Source: Closterium sp. NIES-65
Taxonomy: Eukaryota > Streptophyta > Zygnematophyceae > Desmidiales > Closteriaceae
Length of the DNA: 64,000 bases
Reading direction: 5' to 3'
Assembly: GCA_948144175.1 (NCBI GenBank)
Contig: CANXME010000213.1
Span: 4,107,001-4,171,000 of the forward strand
The notes below the pieces were generated by a model. That model was not told where the DNA came from. It was given only the letters and a program-made list of their open reading frames with translations, and ran no database searches. This document shows, piece after piece, positions 34,240 through 44,400 of the stretch; positions within the stretch are counted from its first letter, which is position 1; every line of letters begins with the position of its first letter. The translations under genes were made by a program, and so were the position numbers.

Positions 34240-34920
34240 GGGGTCCAGGGGCGGCGTCGCGGGTCCAGGGGCGGCGTCGCGGGTCCAGGGGCGGCTGCAC
34301 GGAGTCCAGGGTCGGCTGCACCAAGGGCGGCTGCTCTGGGTCCAGGGGCGGCTGCTCCAGGGGCGGCTGCTGCAGGGGCCAGGGGCGGCTGCTCTGGGTC
34401 TAGGGGCGGCTGCTCGAGGGCCTAGGGGCGGCTGCACCAGGGGCGGCTGCTGCAGGGGCCAGGGGCGGCTGCTCCAGGGGCGGCTGCTGCAGGGGCCAGG
34501 GGCGGCTGCTCTGGGTCCAGGGGCGGCGTTCGAGGGTCCAGGGGCGGCTGCTCTGGGTCCAGGGGCGGTTGCACGGAGTCCAGGGGCGGCTGCACCAGGG
34601 GGGCCTCTTCAGGTGCCAGGGGCGGCTGCTCTGGGTCCAGGGGCGGCTGCACCAGGGGCGGCTGCTTCAGGGGCCAGGGGCGGCTGCTCTGGGTCCAGGG
34701 GCGGCTGCACCAGGGGCGGCTGCTTCAAGGGCCAGGGGCGGCTGCTCGGGGTCCAGGGGCGGCTGCTCCAGGGGCGGCTGCTGCAGGGGCCGTGGGCGGC
34801 TGCTCTGGGTCCAGGGGCGGCGCTCGAGGGTCCAGGGGCGGCTGCACCAGGGGCGGCTGCTTCAGGGGCCAGGGGCGGCTGCTCTGGGTCCAGGGGCGGC
34901 TGCTCCAGGGGCGGCGTAGC
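34240..34920. repeat. Cop-F leader repeat array
   Basis: Units built on GGGGCGGCTGCTCTGGGTCC and GGGGCGGCTGCACCAGG, roughly 30-40 bp each. 34920-35340 is GC-rich unique sequence with GCGCGCG-type motifs and one A-run. No gene seen. Confidence 0.8.
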
Positions 34921-35329
34921 TGGTGCAGGACAGCGCGCGGGTCCCACAAGCGCCGTGACGGGCGACGGGGGGCAGCGCGCCGTCACTGGAAGAGGCGACG
35001 CGCGGGGTCGGCGGCAGGCTAAAAACGGGGCCGAAAAAACGGGCTACGCGGGCAGCGGACGCGGCGCGTAGGGCCTAAGCGGGCTGCGCGCGGGCCGGCG
35101 GCAGGCTGCGCGGGCGGCTGACATGGCGCGCGGGGCCGAAAACAGGCCTAAACGGGCCTAAAGGGTTGCGCGCAGGCTGCTTAAGAGGCGCGCGCAGAAA
35201 AAAAAAAAAGTGACGCGCGCAAGCAGCCGAGGCGCGCGCGGTCAGCAGGCAGGGCAGGCAGGCAGGCAATGAGGCTGTAGGTGAGGTAACTCGGTTAAAG
35301 GTGGGCCCCATTCTTAGGTCCTAGAGACC

Positions 35330-35443
35330 TTAGTGCTCTAGATGCCATGTCGAAACTTAGGCAAGGATGGATTCAACTATCGTAAGAGTTTTACAAGTAG
35401 GAAAACCCTAAGGGGTTACCGGTATACCCCACAGAATCTACCC
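35330..35443 (-). repeat. Cop-F primer-binding site and inner LTR part
   Basis: Minus strand TGGCATCTAGAGCACTAA (35330-35347) is a degenerate initiator-Met tRNA site next to the LTR, which starts at 35348 (TGTCGAAAC on plus). The LTR is cut at 35443 by LTR-N and resumes at 38176. Confidence 0.7.
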
Positions 35444-35641
35444 TGTTAGAATATATCTGTAACTGCCTGTAGCTGTAGTTAGTGTAGTTATTATAAACTT
35501 GTTGGTGGTGCACCTTCTTTGCATGCTTTGTTTGCTATTTGTACCTCGCTCAATAGTGAACTCCCCACTCTTTGCCTAAACTCTCTCGACTCCCTTTGGC
35601 CTAGGCTACTAAGCCTAGGCCCTACTCTTACTATCTCAACA
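35444..35641 (+). repeat. LTR-N 5' LTR (198 bp)
   Basis: Contains the hairpin GGCCTAGGCT-ACTA-AGCCTAGGCC at 35598-35621. One difference (CTGCCTG versus CTGCTTG) from the 3' copy. Confidence 0.95.
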
Positions 35642-36689
35642 TGGTATTCAAAGCAGGTACCTTCCTGCTGCCTTCCTTAACGGGCCCACCAATTTGCTTC
35701 CGCTGCCTATCGTCCTGCCGCGCGCCTAGGGCGCGCGGCGTATTTTTCTCGCCGTGTGCTCGGGGCGCACGGCGGTTTTCTGCCCGCCGTGCGCCCTGGG
35801 CACGCGGCGTCTTCCTACCCCGCGCGCGGCCTGCCTTCACGTCGCCTGCGCGCCTGCCTCACATCCACGCGCGGGCCTGTTTTTCCCGCTCGTACCCTCC
35901 ACTTCGCGGCGCAGTGCGAGGCGCCGCTCCTGCTCGTCGCGACGCACCTGCGGGACCCGGGCGTCGCCGCTCCTGCTCGTCGCGACGCCCCTGCAGGACC
36001 CGCGCGGCGTCGCCCTGCTCGTCGCGACGCCCCTGCGGGACCCGCGGGGCGTCGCCACTGCTCGTCGCGGCGCCCCCTGGACGCCGCCCCTGCTCGTCGC
36101 GGCGCCCCTGGGGCGTCGCCCTTGCTCGTCGCGGCGCCCCTTGGGCGCCGTCCCTGCTCGTCGCGGCGCCCCCTGGACGCCGCCCCTGCTCGTCGCGGCG
36201 CCCCTGGGGCGTCGCCCTTGCTCGTCGCGGCGCCCCTTGGGCCCCGTCCCTGCTCGTCGCGGCGCCCCTTGGGCGCCGTCCCTGCTCGTCGCGGCGCCCT
36301 CCCCCCTGGCCACCTCCTCTGCCATGCACCAGCGCCGCCCCTGGAGCAGCCGCCCTTGGACCCAGCGCAGCCGCCCCTGGCCCCTGGAGCAGCCGCCTCC
36401 GGTGCAGCCACCCCTGGACCTCCGCAGCCGCCCTTGGCCTCTGGTGCAGCCGCCCCTGTTGCAGCCGCCCCTGGACCCAGAGCACCCGCCCCTTGCCCCT
36501 GGAGCAGCTGCCCCTGGTGAAGCCGCCCTTGGACCTCCGCAGCCGCCCCTGGACCCCGCGGCTCCGACCCTGCAGCAGCCCGCAATGCCGCCCCAGGGAC
36601 CCCGCGAGCCGCCCCAGCAGCAGCCCACGGCGCCGACCCTGCAGCTGCATGCGCCGCCGCTCCTGGACTCGGTACGGCTGCCTGCCTGT

Positions 36690-37450
36690 GCTGCCTGTTG
36701 CCGCCCGTTGCTGCCCATGCCTGTGCTGCCCGTTGCCGCCCGTTGCTGCCCGTGCCTGTGCTGCCCGTTGCCGCCCGTTGCTGCCTGTGCCTGTGCTGCC
36801 TGTTGCCGCCCGTTGCTGCCCGTGCCTGTGCTGCCTGTTGCTGCCCGTGCCTGTGCTGCCCGTTGCCGCCCGTTGCTGCCCGTGCCTGTGCTGCCCGTTG
36901 CCGCCTGTTGCTGCCCGCGCCTGTGCTGCCCGTTGCCGCCCGTTGCTGCCCGTGCCTGTGCTGCCCGTTGCCGCCCGTTGCTGCCCGTGCCTGTGCTGCC
37001 TGTTGCCGCCCGTTGCTGCCTGTGCCTTTGCTGCCCGTTGCTGCCTGTGCCTGTGCTGCCTGTTGCCGCCCGTTGCTGCCCGTGCCTGTGTTGCCTGTTG
37101 CTGCCCGTGCCTGTGCTGCCTGTTGCCGCCCGTTGCTGCCTGTGCCTGTGCTGCCCGTTGCTGCCTGTTGCTGCCCGTGCCTGTGCTGCCCGTTGCCGCC
37201 CGTTGCTGCCCGTGCCTGTGCTGCCCGTTGCCGCCTGTTGCTGCCCGTGCCTGTGCTGCCCGTTGCCGCCCGTTGCTGCCCGTGCCTGTGCTGCCCGTTG
37301 CCGCCCGTTGCTGCCCGTGCGTGTGCTGCCCGTTGCCGCCCGTTGCTGCCCGTGCCTGTGCTGCCCGTTGCCGCCCGTTGCTGCCCGTGCGTGTGCTGCC
37401 CGTCGCCGCCCGTTGCTGCCCGTGCATGTGCTGCCCGTTGCCGCCTGGTG
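36690..37450. repeat. 35-bp tandem array, open in all six frames
   Basis: About 20 units of roughly 35 bp made of CCCGTTGCCGCC, CGTTGCTGCC and CGTGCCTGTGCTG segments with unit-to-unit changes. No stop codon occurs in any of the six frames across the array, so each frame reads a Cys/Pro/Leu-rich or Gln/Ala/Gly-rich repeat. Because the unit is not a multiple of three, translation would cycle with a 105-bp period. Confidence 0.9.
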
Positions 37451-37972
37451 CTGCCCCTGCTCTGCTCCGCGCTGTTGCCCTGCATGCGCGGCTGCCCTGC
37501 CCTGCTCCGCGCTGTTGCCCTGCACGCGCGGCTGCCCTGCCCGTGCCTATGCTGCCCCTGCTCTTCCCCCTCCCCCTTCTTCGTCTCCCTGCTGCGCGTG
37601 CAGCCGTGGAACGGAGGCTATGGGGGTGGCGGGTATGGGGGTGATGGGTGTGTGTGATCCCCTTCCCCTCCTCCTCCTTTCTCTCCCACTGCTGCAGCTG
37701 CCGCGGGGGGGGGGGGGGGGGGGGGGGGGGGTGTGAGGGTGTGGGGGAGCTGGGGGAGAGGTGCTAGGGTTGTCGAGGAGTGCGGAAAGGGGAGTTGGAG
37801 GGCTGAGGAAGGTTCCAGGAAGCAGCCGCCTTGGAGCCAGCAGATTCACCTGCCAGCAGCTTCTCCTCATATAGTCCCTCCTCCTCACTTGCCCTCTCCT
37901 TCTGCTGCGCTTGGTGTACCCCTTCAGGGGGTGTCTCTGCATTAGCTTCTGCTGCAGGCAGTTATGGGGGAG

Positions 37973-38170
37973 TGTTAGAATATATCTGTAACTGCTTGTA
38001 GCTGTAGTTAGTGTAGTTATTATAAACTTGTTGGTGGTGCACCTTCTTTGCATGCTTTGTTTGCTATTTGTACCTCGCTCAATAGTGAACTCCCCACTCT
38101 TTGCCTAAACTCTCTCGACTCCCTTTGGCCTAGGCTACTAAGCCTAGGCCCTACTCTTACTATCTCAACA
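37973..38170 (+). repeat. LTR-N 3' LTR (198 bp)
   Basis: Partner of 35444-35641; hairpin at 38127-38150. Followed by the duplicated TACCC. Confidence 0.95.
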
Positions 38171-38175
38171 TACCC

Positions 38176-38224
38176 CACTACAGCCTACCAATAACTACAA
38201 CATATAACATATATATGTTTGACA
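38176..38224 (-). repeat. Cop-F LTR, outer part
   Basis: CACTACAGCC...TGTTTGACA completes the copia LTR interrupted by LTR-N. CCCCACTACAGCC is the block shared with the other copia LTRs. Confidence 0.75.
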
Positions 38225-38399
38225 CGTACTACCCCAGTATCAGAATCCCAACCACTAGACCATTGGGATAAAAGGGCTTGTTAAGTAGCGGGTCAGTGCG
38301 CCCATAACCCCCCAGGCCAACATGTCTGTAACCCTTCCCTAGGATCGATCGGAGATCACCAGTGGACCTCTGACACCGCCCCGCACTGGGATGCCCGAA

Positions 38400-38441
38400 G
38401 TGCATACACCGGGATTCGAACCCGAGACCGCTCTGATACCA
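38400..38441 (-). promoter_or_regulatory. TRIM primer-binding site and B-box-like motif
   Basis: Minus strand: TGGTATCAGAGCGGTC (38426-38441) followed by CGGGTTCGAATCCCGG (about 38408-38424). The latter matches the RNA polymerase III B-box consensus GGTTCGANNCC. Confidence 0.6.
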
Positions 38442-38580
38442 TGTCAGAATCCCAGCCACTAGACCACTGGGATAAAAGGGCTTGTTTAAGTAGCGGGTCA
38501 GTGCGCCCATAACCCCCCAGGCCAACATGCCTGTAACCCTTCCCTAGGATCGATCGGGGATCACCAGTGGACCTCTGACA
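38442..38580 (-). repeat. TRIM 5' LTR (139 bp)
   Basis: Direct repeat of 38238-38375; perfect 7-bp terminal inverted repeat TGTCAGA/TCTGACA. Confidence 0.92.
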
Positions 38581-39281
38581 CCCAGATATAAGCGCAGGTG
38601 CGCTTATAATAAAACAATGATTTTTAGGGGGGTGCGCTTATAATCGAGTCAGATTTATAAGCGCATGCGCTTATGAAATGACAATTACATAAATATGTTT
38701 TAAATTCACCAAACTGTACATCTAAGTCGTGCAATTTCAATCGAATCAGAACATTACAGCGTCCCAAATTAGAGAATCGCGCGAGGGCGATTTCTGCCGC
38801 CGCACAGGGGCGAGGACACGTCACAACGTAGAGGGATATGTCAAGCTCGCCCCGAACCAATGTACGAGCCAATCGCACGGAGTCGCTTGCTTGCAGCGCA
38901 AAGGAACAGTTGTTCCCGAGCCCCCCCGCGTGCCCCTTTTTCTCTCGCACAACGCACAGGACAGTCGTTTCCAGCGCCCATCTTCCCTCCCCCCCCCCCT
39001 CCCAACGATGTGCTGTCAGTCAGTCAGCTTCACGCCGTTTCGCTTCTCCTGCGAATCGCTCGCCCTCAAGCGAGTCAAACAAAGTAGGAACGGGTCTGGA
39101 CTCGCTGCAAAAAGAGAAATCGCTACTGTATTTATTAGGATTTAATTGTAGAATTATTGATGCGCTTATAATAAGTCAAGGTTTTACAGGGGGTGCGCTT
39201 ATAATCGAGGATCGGCCATAAGCACATTGCTCCAGATATAAGCACATGAGCTTAACATAGGCCTGCGCTTATATCCGGGGT

Positions 39282-40474
39282 GATACAGTATTCTAACTGT
39301 TTTACAAACATTTCTACAGTGACTCTGACTATTGCGCTCCTTTCTTGTTACCGAGTCGCTGCATGTAACCTGTTCGTATGGTTACGTCTGTTGCCATTCC
39401 TCGACGGTAGGTCAAACGTCGGTCCAGATGGTCAACAGTCGCGACAGTTGACCTTTCGACTGTTGACCTTCCTGCCCTTAATATAGGCTGATCCGACACT
39501 GCTGCTAGCGCTGCTTCGATAGTGGCGGGTGCGGTACTGCTGCACCTACGGGAATGCTGAAAGCAGGGCTGACGTTTCATTTTAAGCCTCCCTGATTCCG
39601 GGGAAAATTTTCCCCCTCTATTATGGGTGCACATTTTCCAGAAAAGCAGTACCCTGATTGCTCAGGGTTGTAAAGTAGTTAACACTGATTGTTCAGGGTC
39701 GAGAACTGGACATCAGAGTAGTAACGCACGCTTTGTTACCGGGGAAACAATCCCCACTCTCCATGAAAGTCTGCGCGCTGTGTTTCCTGCTCGCTGTTCA
39801 CTCGACTGATTTGTGCAGGGCGGGTGTGATTGACCTATCTGGTGTGCGAGTGTAACGTTTTCCTGTCTTATTACCATGCCCAATCGGATCTCTTCAGCTG
39901 GCATGCATCAGACATGCTGCGACTGTAGTTAGTCACCCTCAGAGGCGTTCCTTCTTGAGCGAGTGTACCGACGGAACGGGCGAGTCACACCTGTTCGAGT
40001 CTAAGATTTCTACTGTCAGAGCCTATTTCGACCAATCCCAGCAAAGTATATCTGACATTACATATTCGCGCGATCTCGATGGTAGGTGTATCAGAACGAA
40101 GTTTTGAAGAAACTTCGTCTCGATAAAGCGGGAAGGGGGGGGATTACGCATATGTGGGGGGATCACTGCGATCAATCCAAGGCGGGGTCATCGAATGAAA
40201 CTTCCGAGAAACTTCTTCTCGATAAGTCAGGGTCCACACAGTCGATACTCTGTTAAGTCAGGGTCCACAAACAGCCTTGTCTGTTACACAGTACTCAAAA
40301 TCAGGGATAGCAAAACTATTACTCTGATTGGATCAGGGCTGGAAATTCAATAACTCTGAAATTTCAGTCTCCACGAAGTGGAAAGCCTGAAATCACCCTA
40401 AAATCAGGGTATTTACCCTGATAAAATCGTAATTCCTTTCATACCGGTACTCCAACAGTTGCTACATGACCCTG
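39282..40474. other. Intergenic sequence without a gene
   Basis: AT-richer than its surroundings. It holds a 12-bp inverted repeat GGTCAACAGTCG/CGACTGTTGACC (39430-39441 and 39457-39468), a 16-bp palindrome GGGGAAAATTTTCCCC (39600-39615), a stem ACGAAGTTT/AAACTTCGT near 40095-40117, and several TCAGGGT-containing short repeats (39640-40440). No coding frame with credible content. Confidence 0.6.
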
Positions 40475-40584
40475 TGTCAAATGTTGTAGCCTGTAGTGAG
40501 GTTTGTCTTAGGGGGTACAGAAGTTGGGGTTTGTTATATGTACCCCAACCAACATCAATGGCATCATCATTCCTCATTTTGACA
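40475..40584 (+). repeat. Cop-G 5' LTR (110 bp)
   Basis: TGTCAAATG...CATTTTGACA. It is the shortest copia LTR in the window. Confidence 0.94.
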
Positions 40585-41049
40585 TGGTATCAGCTAGGTT
40601 AGGATCCTGTGGGATCCCGTTCCTCCGTTCTCCGTTCGTCCCTCCCGAGCCTGATCCTACCTCTCGTTCGTACCGGTTCCGTTGTTACCGCGCCTAGTAC
40701 CGAGCCTAGCGCCCTCTCCCCCGTCGCTTAGCGCCCTTTCTCCCCGTCGCCTAGCGCCCTTTCCCCCCCCCCCCCCCCCGTCGCGTCGCGCCCTTTCCCC
40801 CCGTCGCCTAGCGCTCTTTCCCCCCGTCGCGTCGCGCCCGTTCCCCCCGTCACGCCGTGCCCGCCCTTTCCCCCCCGTCCCGTCGCCCTGTCCCGTCGCG
40901 TCGCCCTGCCCCGTCCCGTCGCCCTGCCCCATCGCGTCGCCCTGCCCCGTCCCGTCACCCTGCCCCGTCGCGTCGCCCTGCCCCGTCGCGTCGCCCTGCC
41001 CCGTCCCGTCACCCTGCCCCATCGCGCCGCCCTGCCCCGTCGCGTCGCC

Positions 41050-41360
41050 CTGTCCCGTCCCTACGCCCTGGCCCGTCACCCTACCCTACGCCCTGGCCCG
41101 TCGCCCTACCCTACGCCCTGGCCCGTCGCCCTACCCTACGCCCTGGCCCGTCGCCCTACCCTACGCCCTGGCCCGTCGCCCTACCCTACGCCCTGGCCCG
41201 TCGCCCTACCCTACGCCCTGGCCCGTCGCCCTACCCTACGCCCTGGCCCGTCGCCCTACCCTACGCCCTGGCCCGTCGCCCTACCCTACGCCCTGGCCCG
41301 TCGCCCTACCCTACGCCCTAGCCCGTCGCCCTACCCTACGCCCTGGCCCGTCGCCCTAGC
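41050..41360 (+). repeat. Cop-G leader: 25-bp tandem repeat
   Basis: About 11 nearly perfect 25-bp units combining CCCTGGCCCGTCG with CCCTACCCTACG, preceded (40860-41050) by shorter CCCTGCCCCGTCGCGTCG units. It lies between primer-binding site and gag, as in the other copia elements. Confidence 0.9.
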
Positions 41361-41459
41361 CCGCTCTTCCGCTGCGACTGAGTCCCCTTCCCACCTGAAC
41401 CCTAATTTGCCTCTTCTCCCCGGTTGTTACTCGCCTGTTCGTTCGCGTTAGTTCTCACT

Positions 41460-44400
41460 ATGGCGACTCCGCGAGTTCTTCGTTTCGACGCTGACGGTAG
41501 ACCACTTGACTTTTCCGTCTGGCTTCTTCGCGCTCGCCGTCTGTTAGAGAGTCAGGTCCAGGGGGGCGAGACCCTCTGGTCGCACGCTACTGGTGACCTC
41601 CCCGAGCCCCCCGAGCCTACAGCTTTAGGCTCTGCCCCTGACGACGCTGCTACGACTCGCTTTGCCCGTCAGCGCGCTGACCGGACGGCTTGGACGTCGC
41701 GTGACGCTGCGGCCTGCATCGCACTCAGCAGCCTCCTCCCTGAGTCAGAGGAGGTCTACTTTACTCAGGTTCGCACCGCTGCTGCGTACCTCACTGCGAT
41801 TAAGGCCCGCTACTCTACTCCCGCTACTGTCTCTTTTGGCCGTCTTTTCCTCCCGTTCCTGTTTCCTGATCTCGCCTCGTTTGAGCGCTCTGCTGACTTG
41901 ATCGCTCACCTCCGCTCGCTCGACGCTAGTTACCGCGCTGCTTGCACTGAGGCACAGCTTGCACTGCTTCCTCCCCCCATGGCGATTACTGTCTATTTCA
42001 TCGCCACTAGCCTCCCTGACCGCCTAGCCTCCGTTCGTGACGCGCTTCTGCTGAAGCACCCTGGTGAGCTGACTATCGAGGTCCTTGAGTCTACACTCAA
42101 GGACGTCGAGAGCAACCTTCGCTCGGTAGCTGCCGCCTCTGGTACTGTGTCCCCCCCACTCTTCCACGGGTGCACAGTCCCGCAGTTACCCACCTTCACT
42201 GCCTCTCTCGCCACTGCCGCTACTGACGCGACTGCGGCTGCTGTTACGACTGCGTCGCGGTCCCGCGGCAAGAGGGGCAAGAAAGGTAGTTCTGGTGGAG
42301 GTGGAGTTGGAGGTAGCGGAGGTAGTGGGGGTGCTGTTGCGACTGGCGGTGGTGGGAGTGCAGCGTCTGGAGAGACCCCTCGTGCAGCGGCTGGTGACTC
42401 CACTGCGCCTGCTGGTGGCGGCGACCCCCGAGCTCGTCAGTCGCCTCCTGTACTGCCGACCCCGCTAGGTGGAGCAGCGGCGTGGTACCAGGCTCAGCGT
42501 CAGCAGCACCTTCAGCAGCAGCAGCAGCCCCTTTCCTCCCGCCAGCCTCAGCAGCAGCAGCGTCAGCAGCTGGCTCCGGGGTCGGGGCTGCGTCAGCCCC
42601 AGCGCGGTGCTTCTTACCCTCCCTGCACCTATCAGGTTCTGACAGGTCCTCGTCGGGGCCACCCTTGTGGCCGCTTTCACCCCCCTGGTCAGTGCTTTGC
42701 TCAGCTCACTGACACGGTCCGGTTGGCCTACGGGGTTGGCGGTCCTGCTCTTGACTGGCTTCCTCTGGTTCAGCGCTACGGCTCCGCTCTGTGGGGCATG
42801 TCTGCTGAGCAGTTAGTTGATCTGATTGGTGCTCCTCATGCTATGTATGCTGTTGTTGACTCTAGTGTTTCTGACTCTGTTTACTCTGGTGTTGTTAGCT
42901 TAGGTGCTAGTCTTGCTCAGTTGCCTGTTGCTAGTGTAGGTTCTTGTGTAGACTCTAGACCAGCGACTACCTCAGAGGACGCTTCGCTGTCGTTCACGCT
43001 GGACTCTGGAGCCTCACACTGCTTCTTCCGGGACAGCACGACACTTACACCACTTCCTGCGCCTGTTTCTGTGGCTTTGGCTGATCCCACTACGGGACCA
43101 GTCACTGCACGTCACACTACCACTTTACCGTGTCCTGCTGCTCCCTCCGGGTCTCTCACTGGGTTTCACGTCCCCTCGTTCTCCCGGAACTTGGTGGGCG
43201 TGCGACCCCTCGTGAGTCAGCACGTGGGTGTGTGGTTTGAGCCTTCTGGAGAGACTGCGGTGTGTGTTGACGGAGACTCTTACCAGCCTCTTGCTACCTT
43301 TACTGCTGAGCCGGGCTCAGGTCTCTACACTCTTCACACTGGCCCGCGTGCGCCGCAGCAGCAGCCGCAGCAGCAGCAGCAGCCGCAGCCGCAGCAGCAG
43401 CAGCAGCAGCAGCAGCTGCACCAGCGGTCGCACCAGCAGCCGCCCCTACTGCCACTGCCCCCGGTTCCCCCCCCCGTTCGGGTCCCCGCGTCTCACCAGG
43501 TTGCTTCGTCCCCCCAGGTGTCTGTGTCGTGTCAGGTTCCTACGTCTGCTCCAGTCGCTGCGTCGTGCTCCTGCCGGTCGCTTGCCCACCCCACCGTTCT
43601 GTGGCACCACCGGATGGGGCACCCGTCCCTTCCTCGTCTGCGCACTATGTCTAGTCAGCGTCTTGTCCTAGGCCTCCCACGTGTCTTGCCGTCGCTGCCG
43701 CCTTCGCTTGCGCCGCCGTGTGGTCCCTGCGTCGAGGGTCGGCTGCGCGCCGCCCCTCACTCCTCCTCCCTTCGTCCGGCCACCGAGCCTTTTGAGACGC
43801 TTCACTTGGACGTCTGGGGCCCCGCCCCTCGTCTAGGCCCTGAGCGTGAGCGCTACTTTCTGGTGGTCGTTGACGACTTCTCCCGCTACACCACAGTGTT
43901 CCCTCTGGCGAAGAAGTCTGAGGTGACTTCTACGCTGATCAGGTGGTTGCTCACCACCGAGGACACTCGTGGTCGTCGTGTCAGCTGCCTCCACTCCGAC
44001 CGTGGGGGTGAGTTTCGCTCCGGCATTCTCGCTGGATTCTGTCGCGAGCAGGGCATTCGTCAGTCCTGGACGCTTCCAGAGTCCCCACAGCAGAATGGGG
44101 TTGCTGAGCGCCGCATAGGCCTGGTCATGGAGATCGCCCGCACCTCCCTGACTCACGCCTGTGCCCCCCATTTTCTGTGGCCCTACGCGGTCAGGTACGC
44201 CGCGCACCAGCTGAACCTCTGGCCACGTGTCTCTCGACCAGAGGTTTCACCGACCAGTCTTTGGACAGGGTCCCCTGGTGTTGCGTCGCGTTTTCGTGTC
44301 TGGGGGTGCTTGGCTCTTGTCCGCGACACCTCCGCGGACAAGCTCTCGCCTCGTGCCGTCCCCTGTGTCTTCCTTGGTTTCCCTGAGGACTCCTCTGACT

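Larger units (their letters stand above)
35444..38170 (+). mobile_element. LTR-N: young non-autonomous LTR element
   Basis: 2727 bp bounded by 198-bp direct repeats (35444-35641 and 37973-38170), starting TGTTAGAAT and ending TCTCAACA, that differ at one position by eye. The 5-bp duplication TACCC is at 35439-35443 and 38171-38175. A primer-binding-like TGGTATTCAAAGCAGG follows the first LTR (35642-35657) and a purine tract TATGGGGGAG precedes the second (37963-37972). The interior has no gag or pol similarity I can recognise: GC-rich sequence (35660-36660), a 35-bp tandem array (36690-37450), a run of 27 G (37705-37731) and unique sequence. Orientation is set by primer-binding site and purine tract. 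Mobilisation must be in trans. Confidence 0.93.
33937..38224 (-). mobile_element. Cop-F: 5' part of a Cop-D-like copia element
   Basis: Read right to left: an LTR (about 145 bp, 38176-38224 plus 35348-35443, split by LTR-N), primer-binding site, GC-rich leader (34180-35340) and a short gag remnant (33937-34163) ending at the Cop-E LTR. The N-terminal gag domain expected between leader and knuckle is missing, so the element is internally deleted as well as truncated. Confidence 0.75.
38238..38580 (-). mobile_element. TRIM (miniature LTR retrotransposon), 343 bp
   Basis: Two direct repeats, 38238-38375 (138 bp) and 38442-38580 (139 bp), ending TGTCAGA/TCTGACA, flank only 66 bp. They are bordered by the 5-bp duplication CCCAG (38233-38237 and 38581-38585). 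On the minus strand the interior starts with TGGTATCAGAGCGGTC, a perfect initiator-Met tRNA priming core, and ends with the purine-rich GTGCGGGGCGG. There is no coding capacity. The repeats differ by five substitutions and one indel by eye. The minus strand also has an A-box-like TGGTCTAGTGGCTGG at the LTR end and a B-box GGGTTCGAATCCC in the interior, spaced like a tRNA promoter. Confidence 0.93.
38231..39281. mobile_element. Small inverted-repeat DNA element (MITE-like), interrupted by TRIM
   Basis: With the TRIM set aside, the left end reads ACCCCAGATATAAGCGCAGG and the right end (39262-39281), reverse complemented, reads ACCCCGGATATAAGCGCAGG: a 20-bp terminal inverted repeat with one mismatch. 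Subterminal direct repeats of about 49 bp (38600-38648 and 39161-39209) share TGCGCTTATAAT and GGGGGTGCGCTTATAATCGAG. There is no transposase frame inside; 38700-39110 is unique sequence with no gene I can support. The TTATAATCGAG style recalls pogo/Tigger-type ends, but I see no clear target duplication, so family assignment is open. Confidence 0.6.

Noticed and set aside
35641..37736. Long overlapping frames on both strands (up to about 667 aa)
   Set aside because: All six frames are open because of the 35-bp repeat of LTR-N. None has a preferred frame or family similarity.
38400..38475. A tRNA gene
   Set aside because: A-like and B boxes are present but no cloverleaf with anticodon stem could be drawn, and the sequence is explained as TRIM LTR plus priming site.
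41050..41360. Regular direct repeats resembling a CRISPR array
   Set aside because: Units are head-to-tail with no unique spacers and lie inside a eukaryotic copia leader.
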